10,266 nucleotides of DNA, taken from contig JAURMY010000235.1 in assembly GCA_030830465.1 (NCBI GenBank), forward strand, positions 1-10,266, given 5' to 3'. This DNA comes from Alphaproteobacteria bacterium. GTDB taxonomy: Bacteria > Pseudomonadota > Alphaproteobacteria > Rhodobacterales > Rhodobacteraceae. The stretch's first letter is position 1; the number at the start of each line of letters is the position of its first letter. Under the pieces are notes generated by a model. It was not told where the DNA came from and made no database searches. It saw nothing but the letters and a program-made list of their open reading frames with translations. This document shows, one piece after another, positions 1-6,160 of this stretch. A program made the translations under genes and the position numbers.

Positions 1-305
1 AGGCTTTTGCCCCCGCCAAGGCGCTGATCGGGCGCAAAGGTATTCGCGTCGACCGGTCCTTGCAGGCCGTCGAGTATTTCCATCTGATGTTTGACCGCCA
101 TGAGGTGATTTTCAGCGAAGACCTGGCGACCGAAAGCTTTCTGGTTGGTGACACGATCCGCGACGGCATGGATCAGGCCCAGTTGAAAGAAATTCTTGAA
201 ATATTCCGTGAGCTTATCGAGCGCGCGAATACGAAATTCACCCAGCCCGCCCGCCCGATCCTCAGGCGGTTTGAAATTTCGACGCTGGAAGATATCGCGG
301 CTTAA
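1..305 (+). CDS. Hint-domain protein, C-terminal fragment (5' truncated by window edge)
   Basis: The reading frame is open from the left edge (first full codon at base 3) to a TAA at 303-305, giving about 100 residues of a C-terminus. The stretch PAKALIGRKGIRV followed by VEYFHLMFDRHEVIF and then ATESF is the signature I associate with the C-terminal half of Hint (hedgehog/intein) domains in large secreted or surface proteins of Rhodobacteraceae, where the histidine in the FDRHE motif sits in the Hint fold. The tail (RPILRRFEISTL) is also typical of that family. The catalytic N-terminal cysteine or serine of the Hint domain and any upstream domain lie outside the window, so self-splicing or cleavage activity cannot be judged. 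TTG and ATG codons inside the frame are not credible starts because the family resemblance continues upstream of them. It converges on the sulfotransferase-like gene. Confidence 0.8.
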   Translation, partial: AFAPAKALIGRKGIRVDRSLQAVEYFHLMFDRHEVIFSEDLATESFLVGDTIRDGMDQAQLKEILEIFRELIERANTKFTQPARPILRRFEISTLEDIAA

Positions 306-350
306 AGGGAATTGCGTCTTACCCGGCGCAGATTGCATCACCTAACGCGA

Positions 351-367
351 TGAAATCTCTGATTTCA
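351..367. other. Perfect 7-bp inverted repeat in a convergent intergenic gap
   Basis: TGAAATC-TCT-GATTTCA forms a perfect 7-bp stem with a 3-base loop in the 98-bp gap between the two convergent genes. Its position suits a weak bidirectional terminator, but the stem is AT-rich and no T-run follows on either strand, so a protein-binding dyad or chance is equally possible. Confidence 0.3.
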
Positions 368-403
368 GGCAGCGTTTGTGACTAAAGATTAAGGCATTTC
401 GCG

Positions 404-1132
404 CTAATGTGCCGCCTGAAGGCGACAGGCCGACAGTTTTTCATAGATCGGCAAGGCGGCTTCCAACACAGGCATCAGCGCGTCCGGCACCTCTGGCAAC
501 GGCCCTTCCGGTTCGGCAAATCCGGTTGAATTCCACACTGACGCGTACCAGTGCGGCGCCCAGATTCCGTCGCTTTTGTGGCCTCCCTTGGGCCAGTTCA
601 GCATCGCGGGTTGAAACGGCAGATCGATTGCGGCGCATAAGGCGGCCAGTTGGGCGGCGGGATCCTTGCGAATTTCAGCCGAGTCCATGACCGGGGGCGC
701 TGTACCGGAATTCTGACAAAGGCTGTCAAATATCTCATATTGCTGGACAAAGCCGATGTCCTCCAGCGTCGGGTTTTCCCGTTTGACCGCATAGCTTGCG
801 ATCACCCGCGCCGGATGCCGGATCAGAAACACATTGGTCATCCCACGGATCCAGCTTCGGTCGACGCCTTTGACCATGTGCTGGGTCATGTGCTTTTGGT
901 AAAACACTTTCTTGCTCTCCGGCACCGGCCCCAGACAACGCGCGATCACCTTTTTGCTGTCGCTGTCCATCGTGGCCAGAACCTCTTGGCGGAACGGATG
1001 GTCCAGCCCAGTGGCTTTCAGGAAAACCGCATAAAAAGGTTCATCCAGGACCGCGCTATCGTCCCTTGCGCCAAAGGCGTACATCATTGCGGTCGACAGG
1101 TTTCGCGGTCCCGACCACATGGCGATCCTCAT
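404..1132 (-). CDS. Sulfotransferase-like P-loop protein
   Basis: This 242-residue protein begins MRIAMWSGPRNLSTAMM; residues 7-14 (SGPRNLST) match the 5'-phosphosulfate-binding loop of sulfotransferases. IRHPARVIASY (104-114), with Arg105 and Ser113, matches the 3'-phosphate-binding motif. LDEPFYAVFL (29-38) and FYQKHMTQHM (77-86) look like further conserved family blocks, the latter holding candidate catalytic Lys80, His81 and His85. By family it would use PAPS as sulfate donor, but no acceptor can be predicted and the protein could be a degenerate nucleotide-binding relative. The start codon overlaps the stop of the upstream aminotransferase gene by 4 bp, so the two are almost certainly co-translated. 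There is no signal peptide or membrane segment, so it is probably cytoplasmic. The stop is TAG at 404-406. Confidence 0.8.
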   Translation of the reverse strand: MRIAMWSGPRNLSTAMMYAFGARDDSAVLDEPFYAVFLKATGLDHPFRQEVLATMDSDSKKVIARCLGPVPESKKVFYQKHMTQHMVKGVDRSWIRGMTNVFLIRHPARVIASYAVKRENPTLEDIGFVQQYEIFDSLCQNSGTAPPVMDSAEIRKDPAAQLAALCAAIDLPFQPAMLNWPKGGHKSDGIWAPHWYASVWNSTGFAEPEGPLPEVPDALMPVLEAALPIYEKLSACRLQAAH

Positions 1133-2049
1133 GCGCGTTCACCGGCGCAATGACGGGCGACCAGATCCTTGTAAAGACCGCGCAGGCGCTGCGTGACCGG
1201 GCCAAGCTGGCCGCTGCCGATCTGGCGGCCGTCAATGGTGGAAACCGGGGTTTGCGCGCCGAAGGTGCCGGTCAAAAAGGCCTCGTCCGCGCCATAGGTA
1301 TCGACCAGCGAGAAGTTCCGTTCAAACACCGGAATGCCGTTTTCGCGGCACAGGTCGATCACCTTTTGCCGGGTGATCCCGTTCATGCAATAATCGCCGG
1401 TCGAGGTCCAGACGGCACCCTTGCGCACGATGAAAAAGTTGCAGGCGTTGGTGGTGTTCACAAAGCCGTGGACATCCAGCATCAGCGCCTCATCGGCACC
1501 GGCCTTTTCGGCGGCGATACAGGCCAGAATGCAATTTAGCTTGCTGTGCGAGTTCAGCTTCGGGTCCTGCGTCATCGGCCGGCCGCGCAGATGCGGCACG
1601 GTGGCCAGCCGGATCGGGCGTGGCAGGGAGGGTCTGGAATGCTCCATGATGATCACCATCGTCGGCCCGGTGCGCGACAGCGACGGATGCTGAAACGGCT
1701 TCACCTTGACCCCCCGCGTGACCATCAGGCGGGCGTGGACATCGGTTTGCATGTTGTTGGCCGCCCTTGTCGCCTCAAGCGCTGCGATGACCCCGGCGGG
1801 GGGCATGCCGATATCAAGGTCGATCGCTTTGGCCGCTTCGAACAAGCGGTCGATATGGTCGTCCAGAAAGGCCCAGGTGCCGTCGTACAGGCGCAGACCC
1901 TCCCACACCCCGTCGCCCAGCATAAAGCCGCTGTCATAGACCGAGACCTTCGCCTCATCCCGCGGCACGATCTGACCGTCGACATAGATCAGGATGGATA
2001 GGTTGCGGCCGTCTTCTTCGGCCTGATGGGTGGTGACGTCCTGGCGCAT
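1129..2049 (-). CDS. Class IV PLP-dependent aminotransferase (BCAT/D-amino-acid aminotransferase fold)
   Basis: The 306-residue product has the fold-type IV aminotransferase layout: VSVYDSGFMLGDGVWEGLR (35-53), HIDRLFEAAK (65-74), SHSKLNCILA (167-176), AGADEALMLD (183-192), GITR (224-227) and ADEAFLTGT (254-262). Lys170 in the SHSKLN block is the best candidate for the PLP-binding lysine, with Lys164 as alternative; an ungapped comparison with D-amino-acid aminotransferase from memory does not settle this. Where IlvE, PabC and Dat have V-x-E-G/C ahead of the small-residue/Asn block, this protein has VNTTNACN (197-204), so the Glu that normally contacts the PLP ring nitrogen appears replaced by Thr199. 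By family it transfers an amino group between an amino acid and a 2-oxo acid; substrate and stereochemistry are unclear. The start at 2049 follows a good Shine-Dalgarno (CGGAGAG) by 4-6 bases. The residues before VDGQIV (about 22) are longer than usual. Confidence 0.88.
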   Translation of the reverse strand: MRQDVTTHQAEEDGRNLSILIYVDGQIVPRDEAKVSVYDSGFMLGDGVWEGLRLYDGTWAFLDDHIDRLFEAAKAIDLDIGMPPAGVIAALEATRAANNMQTDVHARLMVTRGVKVKPFQHPSLSRTGPTMVIIMEHSRPSLPRPIRLATVPHLRGRPMTQDPKLNSHSKLNCILACIAAEKAGADEALMLDVHGFVNTTNACNFFIVRKGAVWTSTGDYCMNGITRQKVIDLCRENGIPVFERNFSLVDTYGADEAFLTGTFGAQTPVSTIDGRQIGSGQLGPVTQRLRGLYKDLVARHCAGERA

Positions 2050-2113
2050 ATTCTCTCCGGAGGTTTTCGGCGACGATAGGCCAGCGGCATGGCAAGGAAA
2101 AGAGGTTACAGCC

Positions 2114-2137
2114 GGTCACTGATGCGTGACCTCACGC
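2114..2137. promoter_or_regulatory. Two overlapping dyads (possible operator) between aminotransferase and msrA
   Basis: GGTCAC-6 bp-GTGACC (2114-2131) is a perfect 6-bp inverted repeat. It overlaps a second one, GCGTGA-CC-TCACGC (2124-2137). Both share the GTGACC half-site, so two dimers could not bind the two dyads at once. The dyads lie between divergent genes and just downstream (on the minus strand) of a consensus TTGACA box, where a repressor site could sit. The binding protein is unknown. Confidence 0.4.
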
Positions 2138-2146
2138 CCATGTCAA
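2118..2146 (-). promoter_or_regulatory. Candidate sigma-70-like promoter for the aminotransferase/sulfotransferase-like operon
   Basis: On the minus strand a perfect TTGACA occurs at 2146-2141. At 16-17 bp spacing the -10 position would read CATCAG or ATCAGT, a poor match to TATAAT. It lies about 70-100 bp upstream of the aminotransferase start and overlaps the dyads at 2114-2137, which is why I list it. The -10 is weak, so this is tentative. Confidence 0.3.
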
Positions 2147-2202
2147 TTCTGTTTCAGCGTTTTCATGGCAACTAGGGTGCAAAGCTGTGAAAGGTCGTTC
2201 CG

Positions 2203-2844
2203 ATGAAATCCCTGAAACCCTTCGTTCTGTTCTGTGCCATTACGCTTGGCTTTTGTTTACAAATGGGGGCCGCCCATGCGCGCGACATCCAGACCGCGAT
2301 ATTTGCCGGCGGCTGTTTTTGGTGCGTGGAGTCGGATTTTGACCATGTGAAAGGCGTGACGGACACAACTTCGGGCTATGCGGGCGGCACCAAGGCCAAC
2401 CCGACTTATCGCGATCATGAGGGCTATACCGAAGCGGTGCGGGTCAGGTTTGATGCCGATATTGTCAGCTTTCGCCAGTTGGTCGATATTTTCTGGCGCA
2501 CCCATGACGTTTTTGATCCTGATGGCCAGTTCTGCGATCAGGGGCCCAGCTATCGCCCGGTGGCCTTTGTGCGCGGGGCCGATCAGCGTAATGCGGCAGA
2601 GGCATCAAAAATGGCAGCCGCGGCGGTTTTGAAGCGGAAGATTCTGACGCCGATTGAGGATGCCACCACGTTTTATCCGGCCGAAGGCTATCACCAGAAT
2701 TACTATCTTGGGGAAAACCGGGTGCTGACGCGCTATGGCTATATCACCCAGGCGACAGCCTATGAAAACTATCGCAAGGGCTGTGGCCGCGATGCGCGGG
2801 TCAGGGCGATCTGGGGCGCCGAAGCGCCCTTTGCCAACAAGTAA
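2203..2844 (+). CDS. msrA: Peptide-methionine (S)-S-oxide reductase MsrA, exported
   Basis: The 213-residue protein reduces methionine-S-sulfoxide in oxidised proteins. GGCFWCVE (36-43) carries the catalytic Cys38 and the usual Cys41. SGYAGG (57-62), NPTYRD (66-71), GYTEAV (74-79) and FYPAEGYHQNYY (157-168) are conserved MsrA blocks. Cys194 near the C-terminus is positioned to act as the resolving cysteine; Cys111 in GQFCDQGPSYRP lies where many MsrA proteins have a D-x-G-T-Q-YRS type loop and marks a sequence subgroup. Residues 1-26 (Lys2 and Lys5, hydrophobic 6-22, then AHA) form a convincing Sec signal peptide, so the enzyme is probably periplasmic and would need an exported electron donor, none of which is visible here. 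GAAAGG at 2189-2194 lies 8 bases before the ATG. It is divergent from the aminotransferase and convergent with the YggT gene. Confidence 0.95.
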   Translation: MKSLKPFVLFCAITLGFCLQMGAAHARDIQTAIFAGGCFWCVESDFDHVKGVTDTTSGYAGGTKANPTYRDHEGYTEAVRVRFDADIVSFRQLVDIFWRTHDVFDPDGQFCDQGPSYRPVAFVRGADQRNAAEASKMAAAAVLKRKILTPIEDATTFYPAEGYHQNYYLGENRVLTRYGYITQATAYENYRKGCGRDARVRAIWGAEAPFANK

Positions 2845-2847
2845 CGC

Positions 2848-3135
2848 TCAGTAAAAACTGTACATGTTGTTCAGCAGCACCCGTTGCACGGCGAAAACCG
2901 CCAGCAGAAACACCAGCGGGGCAAGGTCAATGCCGCCCAGATCGGGCAAGAACCGGCGGATGCGTGAATAGACCGGGTTCAGCAGACGGTTCAGACCGGT
3001 CCATATCTGCGCCACCAGCGGCTGGCGCAGGTTCAACACCTGAAAATTGATCAGCCAGCTCATCACCACATGCGCAATGACGATGTACCAGACGATGTTG
3101 ACAACCATCAGCAATATTTGAAGCAACGAGACCAT
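2848..3135 (-). CDS. YggT-family integral membrane protein
   Basis: The 95-residue protein has two hydrophobic segments (about residues 4-30 and 71-88) around a loop holding LLNPVYSRIRRFLPDLGGIDLAP; the NP-x-x-x-x-IRR-x-xP-x-xGGID-x-(A/S)P pattern is the YggT hallmark. One YggT unit of about 90 residues is normal for alphaproteobacteria; enteric YggT is a duplication of it. It sits in the inner membrane. Its role is not well settled: homologues have been tied to osmotic stress tolerance and, in cyanobacteria and plastids, to membrane or division organisation. Its stop is only 3 bp from the msrA stop on the other strand, leaving no room for a conventional terminator. It is divergent from the thioesterase-like gene. 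Confidence 0.9.
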   Translation of the reverse strand: MVSLLQILLMVVNIVWYIVIAHVVMSWLINFQVLNLRQPLVAQIWTGLNRLLNPVYSRIRRFLPDLGGIDLAPLVFLLAVFAVQRVLLNNMYSFY

Positions 3136-3269
3136 TTTCCGTCCAATTTTTTGTGCCAGTGTGACGAGACCTAATCAGACAGCCCCCCGCTTGCAAGTCT
3201 TTGTGGCAGCTTTGGCTTGAACTTGGCGGTGCGCTGCCGCAGAAGGGCGCCGGAAAAACGGAGCGTCAC

Positions 3270-3800
3270 ATGTATCCTGTTCTGAGATTTGCCAAGGAAA
3301 CCGTTCGCGCAAGACGACTGCCGCGACTGGGGCCGCAAGCGGTGCATCATTCAACCCATCTGTGCTGGCCGATTGATATTGACCCCTGGATGGAATTGAA
3401 CAACGGGCGCACGCTGACGCTTTATGACCTTGGGCGGATGCCGCTTTTGGACCGTCTGGGCTTTTTGACCCTGATGCGCGACCAAAGCTGGGGCATGGTG
3501 GTGGCCGGCGCCTCGATCCGGTATCGCCGGCGGGTGAAGGTGTTCAATCGGTTCAGGATGCAATCGGCGCTGCTGGGTTGGGATGCGCGGTTTTTCTATT
3601 TCCAACAGTCGATGTGGCTTGGGGATGAGGCCAGTTCCTCCATTCTGGTGCGTTCGGCAATGACGGATGCAAATGGCATTGCCGCGCCTGCCAAGGCCAC
3701 GATCAAGCTGGGTTGGGGTGCGGACTCGCCCGCTTTGCCCGCCTATGTGCAGGCGTGGGTCCAGGCCGAGGGCGACCGGCCCTGGCCACCGGAAATATAA
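3270..3800 (+). CDS. Hotdog-fold acyl-CoA thioesterase-like protein
   Basis: This 176-residue protein resembles 4HBT/Them6-type thioesterases. The segment from about 34 to 56, containing PIDIDPWMELNNGR and then YDLGR, matches the hotdog active-site helix pattern (D-x-x-x-x-NN-x-R-Y/T). GMVVAGASIRYRRRVKVFNRF (75-95) matches the following strand, where the RY-x-R/K-P/R block is typical. The expected reaction is thioester hydrolysis of acyl-CoA or a similar substrate; the substrate is not predictable. I chose ATG 3270 over an upstream in-frame start at 3201 because GGAG at 3260-3263 precedes it by 6 bases and homology-like sequence starts after it. It has no signal peptide. A 72-bp gap separates it from the transporter gene, so it could be transcribed alone or read through. 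Confidence 0.75.
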   Translation: MYPVLRFAKETVRARRLPRLGPQAVHHSTHLCWPIDIDPWMELNNGRTLTLYDLGRMPLLDRLGFLTLMRDQSWGMVVAGASIRYRRRVKVFNRFRMQSALLGWDARFFYFQQSMWLGDEASSSILVRSAMTDANGIAAPAKATIKLGWGADSPALPAYVQAWVQAEGDRPWPPEI

Positions 3801-3840
3801 AAGATTTCCTTGCTCTGACGGCGCGAAACCTGTCTTATCC

Positions 3841-3868
3841 GGTCATTCATTCGTTCATGAACGGGACC
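3841..3868 (+). promoter_or_regulatory. Palindrome abutting the ribosome-binding site of the UMF1 transporter gene
   Basis: CGTTCATGAACG at 3852-3863 is a perfect 12-bp palindrome ending next to GGGA (3863-3866), the likely ribosome-binding site 6 bases before ATG 3873. An outer GGTC (3841-3844) and GACC (3865-3868) also pair and could extend a structure that hides the binding site. It may be a DNA operator or a translational hairpin. The palindrome also contains an ATG (3857) that opens a 7-codon frame ending at 3880, inside the start of the transporter gene. Confidence 0.4.
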
Positions 3869-3872
3869 AAAA

Positions 3873-5246
3873 ATGGCTGAGATTTCGCATTCGAAACGCA
3901 TTTGGGGCTGGATGACCTTTGACTGGGCAAGCCAGCCCTACAACACCTTGCTTTTGACCTTTATCTTTGGACCGTATTTCGCCCAGACGGTCAGCGATAT
4001 GTTCATTTCCGGCGGCATGGAAGCCGAGGCGGCCAAGGCCGACACCCAGGCCATCTGGGCACAGATGTTGTCGATTTCCGGGCTGCTGATTGCGTTTTCC
4101 GCGCCGATTCTGGGGGCGATGGCGGATGCCGCTGGCCGCAGAATGCCCTGGGTCTGGTTCTTTTCGCTGCTGTATGTCGTGGGGTCCTATTACCTTTGGT
4201 GGGCTTATGCGGATGGGTCCAACTATATGATGGTGCTGATCTTTTTCGGCATTGGTTTCATCGGCATGGAATTCGCGACAATCTTTACCAACGCGATGCT
4301 GCCTGATCTGGGCACGGAAAAGGAAATCGGCAAGATTTCCGGTTCCGGCTTTGCGATGGGGTATTGGGGCGGGGTTATCGCGCTGTTCATCATGTTCCTG
4401 CTGGTGGTGGATGACGCCAAAACCGGAAAGACAATGATCGGTCTGGACCCGCTGTTCGGTCTATTGGATGCATCCACCCGCGAGGGCACCCGCTCGGTCG
4501 GTCCGTTCACGGCGATCTGGTATGCGGTTTCGATGATTTTCTTCTTTGCCTGGGTCAAGGAAACGCCCAACCCGACCGGACGGTTTTCCGTTGGCGGGGC
4601 TTTGTCGGATCTGTGGCAGACCCTGAAATCCCTGCCGCGCCGGTCGAGCCTGTTTGCCTATCTGGGGTCGTCGCTGTTTTACCGCGATGCGCTGAACGGG
4701 GTTTATACTTTTGGCGGCATTTACGCGACCTTCGTTCTGGAATGGCAGATCACGCTTGTCGGGATATTCGGCATTCTCAGCGCCATTTCGGCGGCGTTCT
4801 TTTCCTGGATCGGCGGCTTTGCCGACCGGCGTTTCGGGCCGAAACCGGTGATCGTCATCTGCGTTCTGATCCTGATCGGGGTCTGTGCGGTGATCCTGAA
4901 TATGACACCGGACCGGATATTCGGCGTTTCGCTGGCCGAAGGTTCGCAATTGCCGACGCAGATATTCTTTGTCTGCGGCGTGGTGATCGGGGCGGCGGGC
5001 GGTATTCTGCAAGCCAGTTCCCGCACCCTGATGGTGCGGCATTCCAATCCGGCGCGCCCGGCAGAGGCGTTTGGCCTTTATGCGCTTTCGGGTAAATCCA
5101 CAGCCTTCCTCGCCCCGGCTTTGATCGCGATTGCGACGCAGGTAACAGGTTCGGCGCGGTTGGGGGTTTCCCCGCTGATCGGGCTGTTTATCCTCAGTCT
5201 GGTTCTGTTGCTGTGGGTCAATCCGAAGGGTGACAAGACCGCGTGA
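3873..5246 (+). CDS. MFS transporter, UMF1 (Atg22-like) family
   Basis: The 457-residue protein is a polytopic inner-membrane transporter of about 12 segments. UMF1 hallmarks are visible: WMTFDWASQPYNTLLLTFIF near the N-terminus (13-32), GAMADAAGRRMP (81-92), DLGTEKEIGKISGSGFAMGY (145-164), GFADRRFGPKP (315-325), and the C-terminal block with R384 to P390s, then AEAFGLYALSGKSTAFLAP (397-415). A long polar insertion (about 178-210) separates segments in the middle. The family is related to the yeast vacuolar effluxer Atg22; substrates of bacterial members are mostly unknown, so none is assigned. The stop at 5244-5246 shares one base with the ATG of mepA, indicating translational coupling. That context raises the possibility of a cell-wall-derived substrate, which is inference only. 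Confidence 0.9.
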   Translation: MAEISHSKRIWGWMTFDWASQPYNTLLLTFIFGPYFAQTVSDMFISGGMEAEAAKADTQAIWAQMLSISGLLIAFSAPILGAMADAAGRRMPWVWFFSLLYVVGSYYLWWAYADGSNYMMVLIFFGIGFIGMEFATIFTNAMLPDLGTEKEIGKISGSGFAMGYWGGVIALFIMFLLVVDDAKTGKTMIGLDPLFGLLDASTREGTRSVGPFTAIWYAVSMIFFFAWVKETPNPTGRFSVGGALSDLWQTLKSLPRRSSLFAYLGSSLFYRDALNGVYTFGGIYATFVLEWQITLVGIFGILSAISAAFFSWIGGFADRRFGPKPVIVICVLILIGVCAVILNMTPDRIFGVSLAEGSQLPTQIFFVCGVVIGAAGGILQASSRTLMVRHSNPARPAEAFGLYALSGKSTAFLAPALIAIATQVTGSARLGVSPLIGLFILSLVLLLWVNPKGDKTA

Positions 5247-6160
5247 TGAAAGGGTTTCCGCTGATAGTCGCGGCGCTTGCGGTCGCCTTGTTGGCGGGAA
5301 CCCACCACGTTCAACCCAAGCCGGGCGAGCCGCTGGCCAAGGACCTGTTTGCGGCCAAGAAGACCGGGACGGAAGGCAAGCCGAAGGTTTACGGATACTA
5401 TTCCAAGGGCTGTATGGCCGGCGCTGTCCAGTTGCCGGAAACCGGACCGACCTGGCAGGCGATGCGCCTCAGCAGGAACCGGAACTGGGGCCAGCCGGAT
5501 CTGGTGGATTTCATCGAAAAACTAAGCCTTGTCGCGGTTCAGCAGGGCTGGGCCGGGCTTTATATCGGCGACATGTCACAACCGCGCGGCGGGCCGATGA
5601 ACACCGGACATGCCTCGCATCAGATCGGGCTGGATGCCGATATCTGGATGCTGCCGCCGAAACGGGTGAACCTGAGCGTGGCAGAGCGCGAATCCCTGTC
5701 GTCGATTTCCGTTCGAACAGAGGATCAACGCAATATCAACAAAAACTGGACCCCGGCCCATATGGCAATTCTGAAAGCTGCGGCGGAAGATCCGCGGGTC
5801 GACCGGATATTCGTGGCCGCGGCAGTCAAGATCGACATGTGCAAAACCGCCGGAAGCGACCGGAATTGGCTGGCAAAAATCCGACCGCTTTACGGGCACA
5901 ATTACCATTTTCATGTGCGCCTGAAATGTCCGCGCGGCTCGCCGCAATGTATCACTCAGACCCCGGTCTCAAAGGTTTCAAAAGGCGACGGGTGCGACAA
6001 GACACTGGAATGGTGGGTGACGGATTACCTGACCCCGCCCAAGGTTGATCCCAACAAAAAACCGCCGAAAAAGGACGATAAGCCAAAGCCAAGGCGCGCC
6101 CGCGAAATGATCATGGCGGACTTGCCCAGCCAATGCAGCGGTGTGTTGGGTGCCAAATGA
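5246..6160 (+). CDS. mepA: Penicillin-insensitive murein endopeptidase MepA
   Basis: The 304-residue protein is a LAS-type zinc metallopeptidase that hydrolyses D-Ala-meso-DAP cross-links in peptidoglycan. [14 protein letters not shown] (121-134) carries zinc ligands His125 and Asp132; [14 protein letters not shown] (216-229) carries His218, His221 and zinc ligand His223, with the same spacing as His206/209/211 of the E. coli enzyme. Six cysteines (56, 199, 228, 235, 250, 297) match the three-disulfide arrangement known for E. coli MepA, with the 228/235 pair at the identical 7-residue spacing; this fits periplasmic folding. Residues 1-19 are a hydrophobic signal sequence. A Pro/Lys-rich linker (about 263-284) precedes the last cysteine. 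ATG 5246 shares a base with the transporter's TGA; a GTG at 5243 would add one residue and is less likely. Confidence 0.93.
   Translation: MKGFPLIVAALAVALLAGTHHVQPKPGEPLAKDLFAAKKTGTEGKPKVYGYYSKGCMAGAVQLPETGPTWQAMRLSRNRNWGQPDLVDFIEKLSLVAVQQGWAGLYIGDMSQPRGGPMNTGHASHQIGLDADIWMLPPKRVNLSVAERESLSSISVRTEDQRNINKNWTPAHMAILKAAAEDPRVDRIFVAAAVKIDMCKTAGSDRNWLAKIRPLYGHNYHFHVRLKCPRGSPQCITQTPVSKVSKGDGCDKTLEWWVTDYLTPPKVDPNKKPPKKDDKPKPRRAREMIMADLPSQCSGVLGAK

Noticed and set aside
650..1153. 167-codon plus-strand open frame opposite the sulfotransferase-like gene
   Set aside because: It is antisense to a gene with clear family motifs, has no recognisable domain and no good ribosome-binding site, and long antisense frames are expected in GC-rich DNA.
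1066..2001. Plus-strand open frames (1066-1539, 1546-2001) opposite the aminotransferase
   Set aside because: They mirror the aminotransferase codons, are rich in Arg, His and Ala, and match no family.
3136..3269. Promoters in the YggT/thioesterase divergent gap
   Set aside because: TTGCAA at 3191-3196 could be a -35 for the minus strand, but no -10 with more than two or three consensus matches lies at proper spacing; nothing convincing was found for the plus strand.
4461..5095. Open frames of 193 and 160 codons over the transporter gene
   Set aside because: They lie within the UMF1 coding region, whose membrane segments and motifs are unambiguous; their products are arginine/proline-rich out-of-frame translations.
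5230..6048. 272-codon plus-strand frame overlapping mepA
   Set aside because: It is a different frame of the same bases as mepA, which has complete zinc ligands and the expected cysteines; the alternative product is Arg/Gly-rich with no motif.
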